DNA of 64,000 bases, taken from Albula goreensis (lineage: Eukaryota; Chordata; Actinopteri; Albuliformes; Albulidae). The position numbers and the translations under genes are program-made. Positions 27,724 through 41,500 of the stretch are shown here, in pieces. The notes under the pieces were generated by a model. The model saw only the letters and a program-made list of their open reading frames with translations. It searched no databases and had not been told where the DNA came from. The DNA lies in NCBI GenBank assembly GCA_022829145.1, contig CM040743.1, forward strand, positions 25,828,646 to 25,892,645, given 5' to 3'. Every line of letters starts with the position of its first letter. Position 1 is the stretch's first letter.

Positions 27724-30700
27724 TTACTCTGTGCTATTTGTCTTCTTATCGTCGTCATCCTCGCCTAAGAAGAGCAGAGGGAACATGCCCAGAATGCAGC
27801 CGATAGTGACTCCGATGGCTTTTCCCTGCAAGGAACACGTCAAAGTTACCACACACTTGTAAAGGTAGAACTGAATTGTGTGCATTTTCAGCTATGCATT
27901 TTCAATGACTTGTGATGAAAAGCCAGCATGTGGTTAACCATAACCAGCAGAAATAAACATCTTAGAAGAATGACTCAGTATATCACTAGCAATTCAACAA
28001 CTGCCATTGCCATTTTCCCTTTGATATGAATTAATTCTACATGGATTGTCAGCCTCAAGAGCACTTTTGTCATTTTTTGTAATTACATATCCTACAGATG
28101 CTTGACCAGGGACTAGGACCGGGATGTTTTACTGCGCATCGCATTGATCAAGCTTGTCAGAGGCCACTTAACAAGATCTGCAACTGCAGTAATGGAAAGA
28201 GTCAGGAGACTCATTTGCAACAACATGGATCTAATTAATCTTTACTGATATTCCAGCCCATGGGTGACAGAACTGTCATCAATTTTCAAATTCCTCACAA
28301 TATTCATGTGTTCAGAAATGTTGTTTGTTTCGGGGAGGGCTTCGTGGGTGTGTAGAAACCCCAGTCACCCCATTTGCTAAGTTGCATCTTACCTGATCGA
28401 AATCTAAAAGTCATGAACAGGCAAACACTAGGATCAAAAACATGCATCTTGGTACGAAATCAAAATGGAAGAATGAAACAATGGCTTAGATTCTATCATC
28501 TTTTGTTTTTAAATTTTATATCACATTTGGCACTGTTATCCAGAGTGGCAATGTAAAAGAACATAAGTACATCCAAAGTTACTTTTTTTTCTACATTTTC
28601 TCAGATCCAAAAGACATAAGAGATGAATAAATAGAACTCTTTCAATACTTCTACAACCACGATTACTTGTACTGCTTGTTGCAAATTCCTAAATTTATTA
28701 TAAATATTAATATGGGAACATAAAAGGACATGGAGGAGGACTGTTGTGTTATTCCACTGTGGCTGCTGTGACACGGCAGGCTCAGAATAAATGCATTTCA
28801 ATAGAGCTTTTTCCATTTTTCTTTTAAGCAAACTTAGCAAGAGCAATGAACAAGCATTTGATGGTTCAGCAGATGGGGAATTTGAAACATAATTAGACAA
28901 GAGAAATTACCTGCTTTTGCCATCACAAATTTATGTTATAAACATAAAATATTTTATGTTTTATGACATAAATCATGCCATCAAATAACAAGAATTGAGG
29001 TTAATATCTTACCTAAAGAGTCAGTGAACCAAAACACATCCTCAAATTCCATGCGTTCTAGCCAGTCCCAGTACTACTGATGTCCCCAGGGTCCCTCCCC
29101 AGTCAAATTGGTTCCTCACGCTTCTCTACTGTTGCTCATGTGGAGCCAGGACCCTTTACTAACCCTATAAATTCTCCTATTCCTGACCCTACTCCTGGTT
29201 CCAACTGCAAAGCAGACAGTTTCATTCTGCCATCCCAACCACCTACAACTGCCCACTGCTCCCCGTCAGTCATCTACCGCCTCTACAATTTCACTCATCT
29301 GCAACAATCTGCCGTATTATCACGGTTGGCCTCAGCTGGGTGCTAATATCAGCAACCTATGTCGCATCAGCTGTGTTCCACGTAATCTTCAGCCTTTTCC
29401 CAGGGAATCAGCAACAAGAAAAGAACATACTACATGGCTGGACATTAGTGTAAACATACTTTTAAATGTAAGATCTTTAACAAGCAAGAGTTTCTTAATG
29501 ATTTTATTTCTGAGAAGAAGTTACGTTTTATGCTTCTTGTCGAAACCTGGCTAAAAATTTACAGCATTGCAACTCTTGTTGAAATTTGTCCTCCCAATTA
29601 CAGTTTTTTTTTTTTTTTAAATAAGTGAGACAGGAGAAGAGAGGTAGGTTATAACTGCTATTTTCTCTGATCAGTTTGTCTGCACTAAAATTGATCTGGG
29701 TAAATTCACCTCCTTTGAATATATTGCCATTGTGCTAAAAGCTGAGTCAAATGTGCTTATTTTAACATTACACAGGCCACCAAAGCAACCAGCAGTACTT
29801 CACTCTAAATTCTCAGCACTTACGTCTACTATCATTACTAGTTATTATCAAATAATTAAATATTTAAATTAAAGGAGAAATGAATATCCATGTAAATATT
29901 GACACAACATGTAACGGAAGCTACCCACCAACAGGGTAATATACTCGATCTGGTAGCACCTCACGGAATAATCATTGATAAAGTTTCAGTGTCTGACATT
30001 GGTATTTACGACCATTACTGTGTATTCTTCAATGCTCTGTTCAGTAGACCTACACATAGTGACAAAAGAGAAGTTATAATTAAAACACGGTACTGGATGT
30101 ACTTGTGCTTGTGATGTACACTGCTCGATAAATGAAATGATGCAGAACTCTACAGAATTGAATTCAAAACTGCTGTTGTGAAACCGCTACAGAAGAAATC
30201 AAATTTAGACTATAATGTCCAAAGTAATTACAGGTATTACCAATATCCAATTAACTCTTAATGAGCAAGATAATTGCAAAAGTAGTTTTTAACCAACTAA
30301 AAAACTTTAAATGTGAGTGATATTGTAGAGAAATTCCAGTCTGGTTTTGAGTTAACCACAGCACAGAGGCTGCACTAACCAAAATAGATAGCAATCTAGG
30401 ACTCAGTATTACCGCAAACAAGCTCTCAGTTCTTATTTGCTTAGATTTTTAAGACATTGAGCACAGCATCTGGTTGGATCATCTGGAAAAGTGGGCTGGT
30501 CTATCAGAACATGTCCTAAACTAGTTCTGAACACTCCCAGACATTGCGCTTCTACGCCCATTCATTTTAGAGTCCTTGGTGTCCTATGCCCCTCACGAGC
30601 CCTCAGGTCCTCTGAGGCAGGTCTTTCAAATGTACCAAATGTTCCCCAAAAGAAAATTGGGGAAGTCATCTACATTCTCTATGCGCCAAATTGTGGAACC

Positions 30701-31306
30701 GCCTGCCAAAAGGTATTAGGGACGTGGACTCAGTAGACATTTTTAAACGACAGCTGAAAACATATCTTTTTAACCTGGCATACAATCGCTAATACCCTTT
30801 TACTCTTTTCACCTTTTCCTTTTATTATTATATTTCTATTATAGTTGTTTTATTGCTTGTTCTTATTCATTGTTCTGATACGACTGATCTGAGCGGTCAA
30901 AGCACTTTGAGCAACATACTCTGGATGAAAAGTGCTATATATTATTATTATTACTATTATTATTATTATCATTATTATTATTAATAGTATTTTGTCTAAA
31001 TACTTTTCAAACATATGCGTATTCAACAACTTCATTCACTATACTGGGGAAATTGTGTTTCCTTGAGCCTAAAGTTTCCTCTCACCAAGTTAGGAAACAT
31101 GATTCATAATAAATATAACTAGTCACTGTTGTTGAATGAGATGTTGAAGAGGAGGGGCAGCTCAAATACTGTGGACATATTATTTCTGGGACTACATTGC
31201 AGCCTACTTCTTGACAACAACATAAATCCAAGTTTCTGCACTATGAATATAATGGAAGCAAATCTGCAAGTCATGCAAGTCAAACGCAAAGTTTAAAAAC
31301 AACTCA

Positions 31307-31342
<36 letters not shown>

Positions 31343-34300
31343 AATAAGGTGCCAGAACAGTTGCATAAACCATATAATGTCCTTATATTTAAATGCAAAC
31401 ATACACAAAACCAAGCAGTTAAACATGAAAACAGAAAGCACAAATCAACAGAGATAATTCTCTTAGGTCTGTTCATGTTGTGTCAAACAGTCATTAAGTG
31501 ATTAGCTCAGACAGTGGACATCTACATCTGGTGCTCTGTGAGGTCTTGCCTTGCGTGTCAACATTGACAAGATCAGACTGGCTAACTGCTGAAGAAGCTG
31601 GTCACTCACCGAGTGAGAGCTGACTCTGGTCTGCCACATGTCCACCTGTTTAGGGCTGAGGTCAGGGATCTGCATTCCCAATCTACAGGCCAGGGCCTCC
31701 ACGTATCCTGCAAGACTGAGAGAGCAACATAGTCATGAGAACATACCACTCCTTTCTGTTCAGTGGTGAGCACTTCCCTTTTAGATGGTTGCATGAAAAT
31801 GAAACCCTGAAAACTGCTTATATGTACCAAACAAACTAACTGTACATGCTACTGATTTATCATAAGATTGGTTGGTTAATTTAGATAAGAAAATGATAAG
31901 CCTAAATAGGATGAATTATCTATTTTCCTTGATACATATTCTTATGTTCTTACCTCTGAGCTGCTGTCACAGTAGTGAGACAACGAGCTTTTTCTGTATG
32001 GTCAGTTATGCCTGCATTTCTTAGTCTAAGTACACAGGGGCAACATTCATTTTATATAAAGGCACCTTTAAAAAACAAGTAAAGCACAGATTGCAACAAC
32101 ATATGACCTCACTATAACAGCATGGACAGCAAGAACTCAGAAAGAAATAGCCTGTTCTACATTTTCCTACTTTCCATAATTCTTCTGCCTAGTTAGCCAC
32201 CCAACTTAATTCTAATGCCACAGAAAAATGAGTGCCCACGGTACAAAGACTTTAAATTATTCAGATTCCTCTCATTTCAGTAAAACCTCAGTTGCTGTTT
32301 TGCTTTCTTAATATAACCCAAAACATCCTTAAAATGCATTATAACTTTGGGAAACAAAAGCCATGCAGCATTTGTCATTTAAAAGTTTTCCTCCACCAGT
32401 ACCTAATCTGCTTGTATGTCAGTTCTGGCAGTGAAAAATCTGTGCAAAGTCAAGCACAGCAGGTATAAAACGTGGAACAATCACAACAAAAACACACTAT
32501 TCTTAATGCATCATTTGTTTGCTCAGGTTCACCCCGGGTGCTGCCAATACAAAAGGGGAGCATCAGTCTCCGATGGCCTCATTGACCATTACAAGACATT
32601 CCAGGGGGTAATGGCCCCAGAAATGGAATTTCTGTATTATGACCATTTGCCAAAATTAGAACTACTCGCAGAACGGTCTCTGATAAAATGGACCCTCTCT
32701 TCCAAGAAACCACCAAGGAAAACCATGAGAATGTGATTTTTCCCCTTATAACTTCAATGGTCGGCATCTGCTGTATGAGCAAACAAGAGCAGATGGACAG
32801 CACAGTCAGATCTTTGGCAGTGAGTGGTGGCGTGGTTCTAGGAGTGTTCTTACCCAAGACCGGCCAGATCAGACACTAGGTTCCCAAGGGCAGCCGCTGT
32901 GAACAGAAAATGGTGACAAGGTGGTTATCCTTTGCTTCCTAAAGGGATTTGGAAAGGTTTAGAAAGGTAGTCTGAGAATGCAGTGGTCCCTAGCTGTAAA
33001 TGCAAACTGTGCTCATGCTACTATATCAATCAGGTAGCAATACAAATATCAACCTGTAGGAGTCTATGGAAAATACTGCCTGCATTTTCAGACAGAATGG
33101 GAGTAATGGATAAAGTGCTCTTATAGGCAGTGAGTGCAGGTTTTGTGTGGGCAGGGTGCGGATGACAGATTGGGCTGAATGTCGACCCCCCAGCAGGTGA
33201 TGAGATGGGATAGTGGTGGAGATGCGAGTTAATCGATGACCACTGATCTAAACCTCGGCAACAACGCCTCTGATAACTCTTCACTTTGGAGAGTGGAGAT
33301 CTCTCTTGCATACAGAGTGCAATAACAGCAATCTGCATTTAAAAGTGTGCAAAAATGAATACTGAATTGAGGGTAGAGTAACTCTTGTTTCATCTAAACT
33401 GTTTACACAGCCTTTAGCACAAAGGCATACATAACAGATGACAGAAGCTTGAGGATCTGCTTTGAAGTTTGTGAATGAAAAGTAGATAGCTGCAAATACA
33501 TAGCCAAAGAAACCAGTCACCCAGTAAAATCTCATACACATTTAAAAAAAGTCTATCAATTACTGTAAAGCTCTGTAAAACAAACACATGCAGACAAAAC
33601 AACAACATTTTCTCATTTAGTAACTGCAGAGTTCAAATTATTCTTGTGCAATGGCCTGGAGAACAATAATGTGGGTTCACTTTTAATTCTGGTAAAATTG
33701 TGACACATTTAGGCAATCAAAAATTCTATCCAAAAAACAACAATTTGTGTAAGGAGCATATTTTAAATAGAAAAACTGAGCAAACTAGATAGGTTGTCTC
33801 ATGCATTTAATGACATGCTTTTGAAGCCCATAACAACCCTATGGCAAGCAAGCAAGTTCAATTAAAAGCTGACAGCACTGGCCTTCCAGGTGCCAGATTG
33901 CCTGTTAGTTTGCAATCTGAGCTTGTCTAAGACACTCATTGAAAATTCTATCAGGGCCCGAGGCCGACGCTAAAGGAATGCCATCAGCTGACACAGTAGG
34001 ATCCGGAGATTTAAAAAGAGGGATCCATCTAAATGGGCACCCCACATCAAAGAGTGCCGCCGCCACAGCGGTAACCAGCTGTGTAATGCATGAGAGATAA
34101 GAGCGGCGACATCGTAACACGAGAACTGCATGAATACAGTTGCTGAGTGAAAATCAGTATGGATACTTCCTGTTTTATTCAGTACAGTGGAATCCACATT
34201 TATTCAAAACCATTTGTGGCTTGAAAAGTTACAGATTTGCCAGAAAGCATGAAAAATGTAGAAAAAAAACAATCTTTTTTTACCCTTGGAGTGAAAGGAA

Positions 34301-35544
34301 AATGTATTTCTCATATCATGACACTTGCAGAAGTGATCAAGGTTATGAGAGGCCAGATCATACAGCTATGATCTGGCCTCTCATAACCTTATTATGTGTG
34401 TGTGTATGTATGTATATACACCAAAACATTTTACTGGAATAGTTTCTTTGTCTCTTATAAAAAAGCTAAATCTTGATGTATGCTTCCTGTGTACAATGGC
34501 ACAGTCAGGGGCATTCGGCAACCTCTACATGTGCAGACCAGCTGAAATACATCCAAATGATGACCAACTCCTAAGATCAGCTCTGTGGTATACAAGCACA
34601 CATTTCACCTGACACCTCAGCTGGCTCATACAGTTATCAGAATCATCAAAAAAAAAGTATTGGACATACCTGCCATAGTTGATATTCCAAAGACCACCCC
34701 AATAGACAATTCTATCTGTGTCCCCTACAAATATAAAAATGGAACAGAATCATGTTAGTTTTTTGTTTGTTATTTCTCACTCCACATATCAAATGACATT
34801 CTGAATGACATCCATGTCATAACATATCCAGATATGAGATATGATTTCATTGACTGCGTCATATATTCACATACATAATGTTGGTCCTGGGGACCCAGTA
34901 TGTATGCTGGTTTTAATTCCAACCACAACCTCAACCCCAGAATCTTAAGAAGCTGTCAATTGTTCATAATTGTTAAATTATAATTTGCCATCATACCTAT
35001 GTAGGTCATGAAGAAAAAGCTCCTCACAATTGTGTCATACTGCAGACAATTGCATAAAGACAAGTAAAATGTTTGAACTCATATTAACGACCGGGGTGAT
35101 TCTGGACACATGACCACTAAAAACTAATCATCTGGTGGATAATGAAGGAATCAATGACAAAGCCAATTATAATAATGTAGGAGACTTTCCTTAATGACAT
35201 GCACAGCTATAATGGCAAATTAACTTTCTAATCATGAAAAGCACGACCAATTGAACAATTATGAACAATTAGCAGCTTGTTAAGATTCTGCGGTTGCAGT
35301 TGTGGTTGGAATAAAAACCAGCATACACAGTGGGTCCCCCAAGGACCAACACTGAGAACCACTGCTGTAATTAATGAAATGGCGCTGCTAGGCCAGTAGG
35401 AGGTGCTCTCTACCCTCAGAGTTAAATAAAATCCATGGCCACAGTCCAGTGATGGGGTCAATGTGAAGTAGCAGGTACCACCTGACGGATGAGATGTTAA
35501 ACTAAGGTCCTGACTCATTGTGCTTATTCTAAAGCTCATGACAA

Positions 35545-35575
<31 letters not shown>

Positions 35576-38500
35576 GTATGGGTATTAACCTTCTTTCCAT
35601 TTATCAAAACCCCACAATGTTCTCTCAATTGCTCTTCTATGTTTGACTGGCTACCCTCATATTTTGAGGATCATTAATAGTGAAAACGCATTCTCAGTCC
35701 AGTATAAATCAATGCATGTAATGGAAACAAATATTCTTACACTTTTCTGAGTTATCAATTTTCCTTCACATAGCACAAATGTAAAAACAGGTAAAAATCT
35801 ATACTGTATCCTGTTTGTAGATTTTATAAAATGTAAAAACATTTAGCAAATTTCCATATGAGAACCAGGGAACCATTAACTCCTGTCGTATGCCAGCTGC
35901 ATCCCTGGTTGTAACCTGTGAGCTTCACTAAAGCAGATCAATAAAAAAGAATCTAATTAGACTTGTGGGCCTGTTCTAAATTAAAACGCCACTTTGTTAA
36001 ATGGTAATGAATCACTTTGAAATCAGCTGTTAAATTCTTAATTAGGAAGTAAATGCAGTGAATTGTTTTGGGGGTGCTTGCTGATTGAAATGTGATACTA
36101 ATAGTAATAATTGTGCCTGCGGCGTAAAGAAGTGAGGCTGCTTCCTTTGCGCTGGGCCCAGCTTGTTTAATAATTGGAAGCTCTTTTTAAATGGTACCTG
36201 AAATTGCAAATAAAGTACATCACAGGTTACCTAGTAAAATGTTATGTTAAAACCACCATGATGTTCTCTGTGACCAACTTGCACAAACTAAAGCAATATT
36301 CACTGGTCTAAATTCATAATACAATGAAAGTTCAAACACCCATTTAGAATTTCAGTGTCTTTATATTACAGTTTATTTATAATTTATAGGTAGTAATATA
36401 TGCCTTTAATTAAAAATGGTAGGTAAATACATCATGTGAACGTAGGAAATGGGGAATATGTGACATGATTTAGAAGTTTCTCTTATAAAGCTTTAATAAT
36501 CTGAGGCTCAGATCTGTTTATAATTGTCAAGTTGTGATGAGTTGTACACCACAGACAGACATAGAGACAGAGAGTGATACTTACTGCTGCAATCATGATA
36601 GCATTATCCAGAAAGCCAAACCCAATGAAGGGGATGGCATTGTGCAGAAGTACTGCAATGAAAAACAGAATTCATTATGATTTGAGAAATCATTATGATA
36701 ATCCCAAATCACTACTATAACTGCACATTGCATGTGTGATATTTTGCAAACTGTATGTGGATATGTACATTATATATTTATCACTGTGTCTTGCAATATT
36801 TTATGGATTAAAGATGTAGTTGTCTGTGATCTGCAACCCAGCTCAAAACAAACATTTTTTTTACAATACTATGTTAGGTTGTCACTTAAAAATGAAAAAA
36901 ATGTAACGTAACAATTAAAATGTTTTGACTTCAAAGGTAGGGACAAGGTACTGCATATGATAAAACAGCCTTTGAAAGTAGCTGCCATGCAGGATAACCC
37001 ATGAAGCAGTCATTTCATACAGCAGTGTAATGATTACTTAGAATCAGAGTATTCATTAGCATCTGTCTTCCCTGCAGTTCTGTAGACTTAAAGCACCAAG
37101 CCAGCAGGGACAGAAAAGTTGGCTTGCATGATGTCTGGAAGCTCAGATGCAACTTTACAGCTGGGAGAGCCATGCATTGAGAACTACTGCTATACACCGC
37201 GTTCCAAATTATTATGCAAATTGTATTTAAGTGTCATAAAAGTTACATTTTTTGTTTTTCAATTAAACTCATGGATGGTATTGTGTCTCAGGGCTCTTTG
37301 GATCACTGAAATCAATTTCAGACACCTGTGATAATTAGTTTGCCTGGTGAGCCCAGTTAAGGGAAAAACTACTTAAGAAGGATGTTCCACATTATTAAGC
37401 AGACGACCATTTTCAAGCAATATGGGAAAGAAAAAGGATCTCTCTGCTTCTGAAAAGCGTGAAATAGTTAAGTGCCTTGGACAAGGTATGAAAACCTTAG
37501 ATATTTCACAAAAACTTAAGTGTGATCATCGCACTATTAAGAGATTTGTGGCTGATTCAGAGCACACACGGGTTCGTGCAGATAAAGGCACAGTGAGGAA
37601 GGTTTCTGCCAGACAAATACGTCGGATTAAGAGAACAGCTGCTAAAATGCCATTACAAAGCAGCAAACAGATATTTGAAGCTGCTGGTGCCTTTGGAGTC
37701 CCAAGAACTTCAAGGTGTAGGATCCTCCAGAGGCTTGCAGTTGTGCATAAACCTTCTATTCGGCCACCCCTAAACAATGCTCACAAGCAGAAAAGGCAGC
37801 AGTGGGCCCAGAAGTACATTAAGACTAATTTTCAAACAGTCTTGTTCACTGATGAGTGCCGTGCAACCCTGGATGGTCCAGATGGATGGAGTAGTGGATG
37901 GTTGGTGGATGGCCATCATCTCCCAACAAGGCTGCGACGCCAGCAAGGAGGTGGCGGAGTCATGTTTTGGGCTGGAATCATGGGGAGAGAGCTGGTGGGC
38001 CCCTTTAGGGTCCCTGAAGGTGTGAAAATGACATCTGAAAAGTATGTGGAGTTTCTGACTGACCACTTTCTTCCATGGTACAAAAAGAAGAACCGTGCTT
38101 TCCGTGGCAAAATAATCTTCATGCATGACAATGCACCATCTCATGCTGCAAGGAATACCTCTGCATCATTGGCTGCTATGGGCATAAAAGGAGAGAAACT
38201 CATGATGTGGCCCCCATCCTACCCTGACCTCAACCCTATTGAGAACCTTTGGAGCATCCTCAAGCAAAAGATCTATGAGGGTGGGAGGCAGTTCACATCC
38301 AAACAGCAGCTCTGGGAGGCTATTCTGACATCCTGCAAAGAAATCCAAGCAGAAACTCTCCAAAAACTCACAAGTTCAATGGATGCAAGAATTTTGAAGC
38401 TGCTATCGAATGAGGGGTCCTATGTCAAGATGTAACTTGACCTGTTAAGATGTTTTTGATTGAAATAGCTTTTGATTTCAGTAAATATGACCTCCTAATG

Positions 38501-41500
38501 CTGTAAATTCAACAAATGACCATTTTCAGTTCTTTACAACCTATAAATTATTTTGAAACTCTGTTGTGCGTAATAATTTGGAACAGTACATTTTAAGTTT
38601 TTTATTTTTGAAAAAAATACTGTCATCATTGGGAGGTTTGTTCAATAAAATTCAAATTATACTCTAACGGTTAATGACTTGAAAATTATGTTGACTGTCA
38701 TTTGCATTGACTATTTAGAAAATTTGAGAAAAATATCATTTGCATAATAATTTGGAACGCAGTGTAGAAGCAAATTCCAGAAAATAAACATTTCTAGCTG
38801 ACTGACATAAATTCACAAGACGGATAAGCAACATAACAGTCAGGACTCTTGTTCTACGTCACTTTTAAGTGTGCGTTTTCAAGTTAATTCAACAGCCGAT
38901 CCATTTCACTAGAGACCGAAGTTCTACCAGAATGATAGATGTCTGCTGTCTAAATATAAAGTCAGTTGAAAACAGTGTTCATACCACAGACTCACTTTAA
39001 ATTTGCTGCAATGCAACAAATAAATAGTTACTGAGCCTGGGGAAATGGTTCCGTTCTACGATGTCAACATTATTACAATATGTAAGGATGATGCGGTTAA
39101 CAGTAGAGTATGAAACTCTGTTATCCCCAGAGAACTTATTTAGCATCTGTGTCTTGGGCTTTGACTTCAGCACCAAGGGGAAGAGATGCTGAAGTCCCAG
39201 AGCAGCTAACGCTACAATACAGTCAAGTAGGTGAGACTGAGTGCACTGACACGTTGAATATAAAACCGCGCAGAGTGTGTTGCTGGCCATATGAATACCA
39301 TGGGGCATCAACATGTAGCTCGGACGGAAGTTCAACAGAACATTGATTGTTCTGATTGGCTGGAGGAGGTAACGAAGAGGAATACATCTCCCTTCATGAA
39401 ACGTGCTTGCCAATATGAGAAAGGTAAACTCTGAATAACGACTTCCTCTTACCGTATCTCAGCTGAGCTGCAGTGGGTGGGGCCATTTCCAGTTGTTCTG
39501 AAAAAATACATGAAAAAAATTAATTCAGAATAAATATAGCCCAACACTGTTTTCTCAGCCTTTGTGAATTGAGAGCAAGAATAACATTTTTATTAACGTC
39601 ATAACTTACAGTTGCCACATGATATGCAACTCAGAATTATCTTTTATACAGCAACCAGGCAGCATGGCACAAGGAACATCATCCCACGGCACAAAATTGA
39701 GACACCTAATGTTAACACCATGCGCAGCCAATTGGTACCACTTATCTCTTTCTGCCATCCTGACATCTGATACGTTTGCATGCCACACAGTCCACGGCTC
39801 CGCAAACCACATCGCTGTAATAACTGACCGAAATGTCTTTTGAGCACTTAGATGAATGATAAATGAATCCAGCTTTTGTTCGTTACACATCATAAATCAC
39901 ATTTATAACAGACGAGAAGCGTCCAAACTATATTACAGAACCGCAGAATCGGGCATATAAAGACTTTCACAGTATATCTTAGTCTACACTTCTCCTGACC
40001 AAGACGGAAGATTCTGCAGCTTATTGCTGCCTAGGGCCCAGAAAAAAAGGCTTGTGCTTTATTTGTGTGTGTGCAGCAATTTCTGGATCCAAGTAATGGT
40101 GCAGCTGAGCAGAGTGCAGTCTGGGAAGGGATCCAGCGTGGTGCGGGTGATATATGAGGGAGAAGCATTACAGCAATCTAATGATGTAGACACACAACCA
40201 TATACTGATGCACAATGTTCTTGCAAAAAAAAAAAAAAACAACACCACATAAAACACAAAGTGGTATAAATCAGTGCTCGCCAACCTCCATCATAGAAAC
40301 GCGTGTAAAAGCTGGGCACTTCCTCTAGTAATGCGGAGGCTATTTTTAACACAAGGAACTAATTACAAGTCTATGGGCTACATTCAATGAAATACGCCTA
40401 GTGGGCATACCAATTCAATCAAAATGCACTTTGGTCAGCTGAAAGTACAAATGCTATTCCATTTTAAAATGAGAACACATTCATAAGGATATGCTTGCTT
40501 GTCTCCAATAAAACATAACTTACTCAAAGAACTACTCGATTGTTGCAAAGGAAACTTTTTATTTAATTGTATATACCCTCAAAGAGATTAAGTGAATTTC
40601 ATTGAATTTGGCCCCCTATCTATATAGGTGAGGGAGAATTGGTTTCCAGACTGGGCATAAAAACAGGATGAGACAGGTTGAAAAGCGCAGAACTTCAGCA
40701 AACAATTTTGACAACAAAGGCAGTGAAGCATGCAACTGCATTGATTGGGGTTTATAAGTCCAAAGCTGGTTAATTATTTTTTTAAACTTCTCAGCTGATA
40801 TGTTGCTATGTCTGCACATCCAAAAAGTCTGATACAGGTTCTGGATCAAGGGTAAATCATATGAAAGAGGATATTATCTGCACACTCTTTAAAGCATCCA
40901 AAAATTAAATTTGAATACATGAAAAGAAGCAGGACAATTGCTTGATCCCATGGGGATTTTTGTCTGGTGAGAAACATCAGAGCTTTGGTTAGATCTGCAA
41001 CTGATATTCCCACAGCAAAGCTGAGATGGAGACAAGTGCATCTGTCTTTCACAGCTAATTCCACAGAGCACATGAAGACTCATACATCAACTTGACAGCC
41101 ATTTGAAAGCCACCGTAAATGTAGAACATACTTCAAATATCAAATAAATTTTTTACACAAAATTGTTACAAAGCAGTTTGTCGGAAATCCTCATACACAT
41201 AGGTATATCTCCCAACCTTTCAGTAAGCAGTAACTGATAGGAATAAAACCCTAGTATATCACACATATAACTATATTCATCATGGTTGTTTAAATTTCAT
41301 ATCTAGATGATTGTTTATTTTGCTACTTACCTGTTCTAATTTATTTTTTGAATTGCCTTATTTTCAGCATCTTGACAAGCAACTGTAGTCAGACTGATTA
41401 TAAAAAACTTCAAATACAGTAGAAATCTATCTAGGAACTCCAAAACTGAGGCAAAATTTTAAATTGTTTTGGCCCAAGTCATATTTTTATTCCCAGAGCA

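Noticed and set aside
31308-31341. Poly-A tract as the tail of a processed pseudogene
   Set aside because: No retrocopy body or target duplication could be seen before it.
37770-38144. 124-codon minus frame inside the transposon
   Set aside because: Antisense of the intact transposase.
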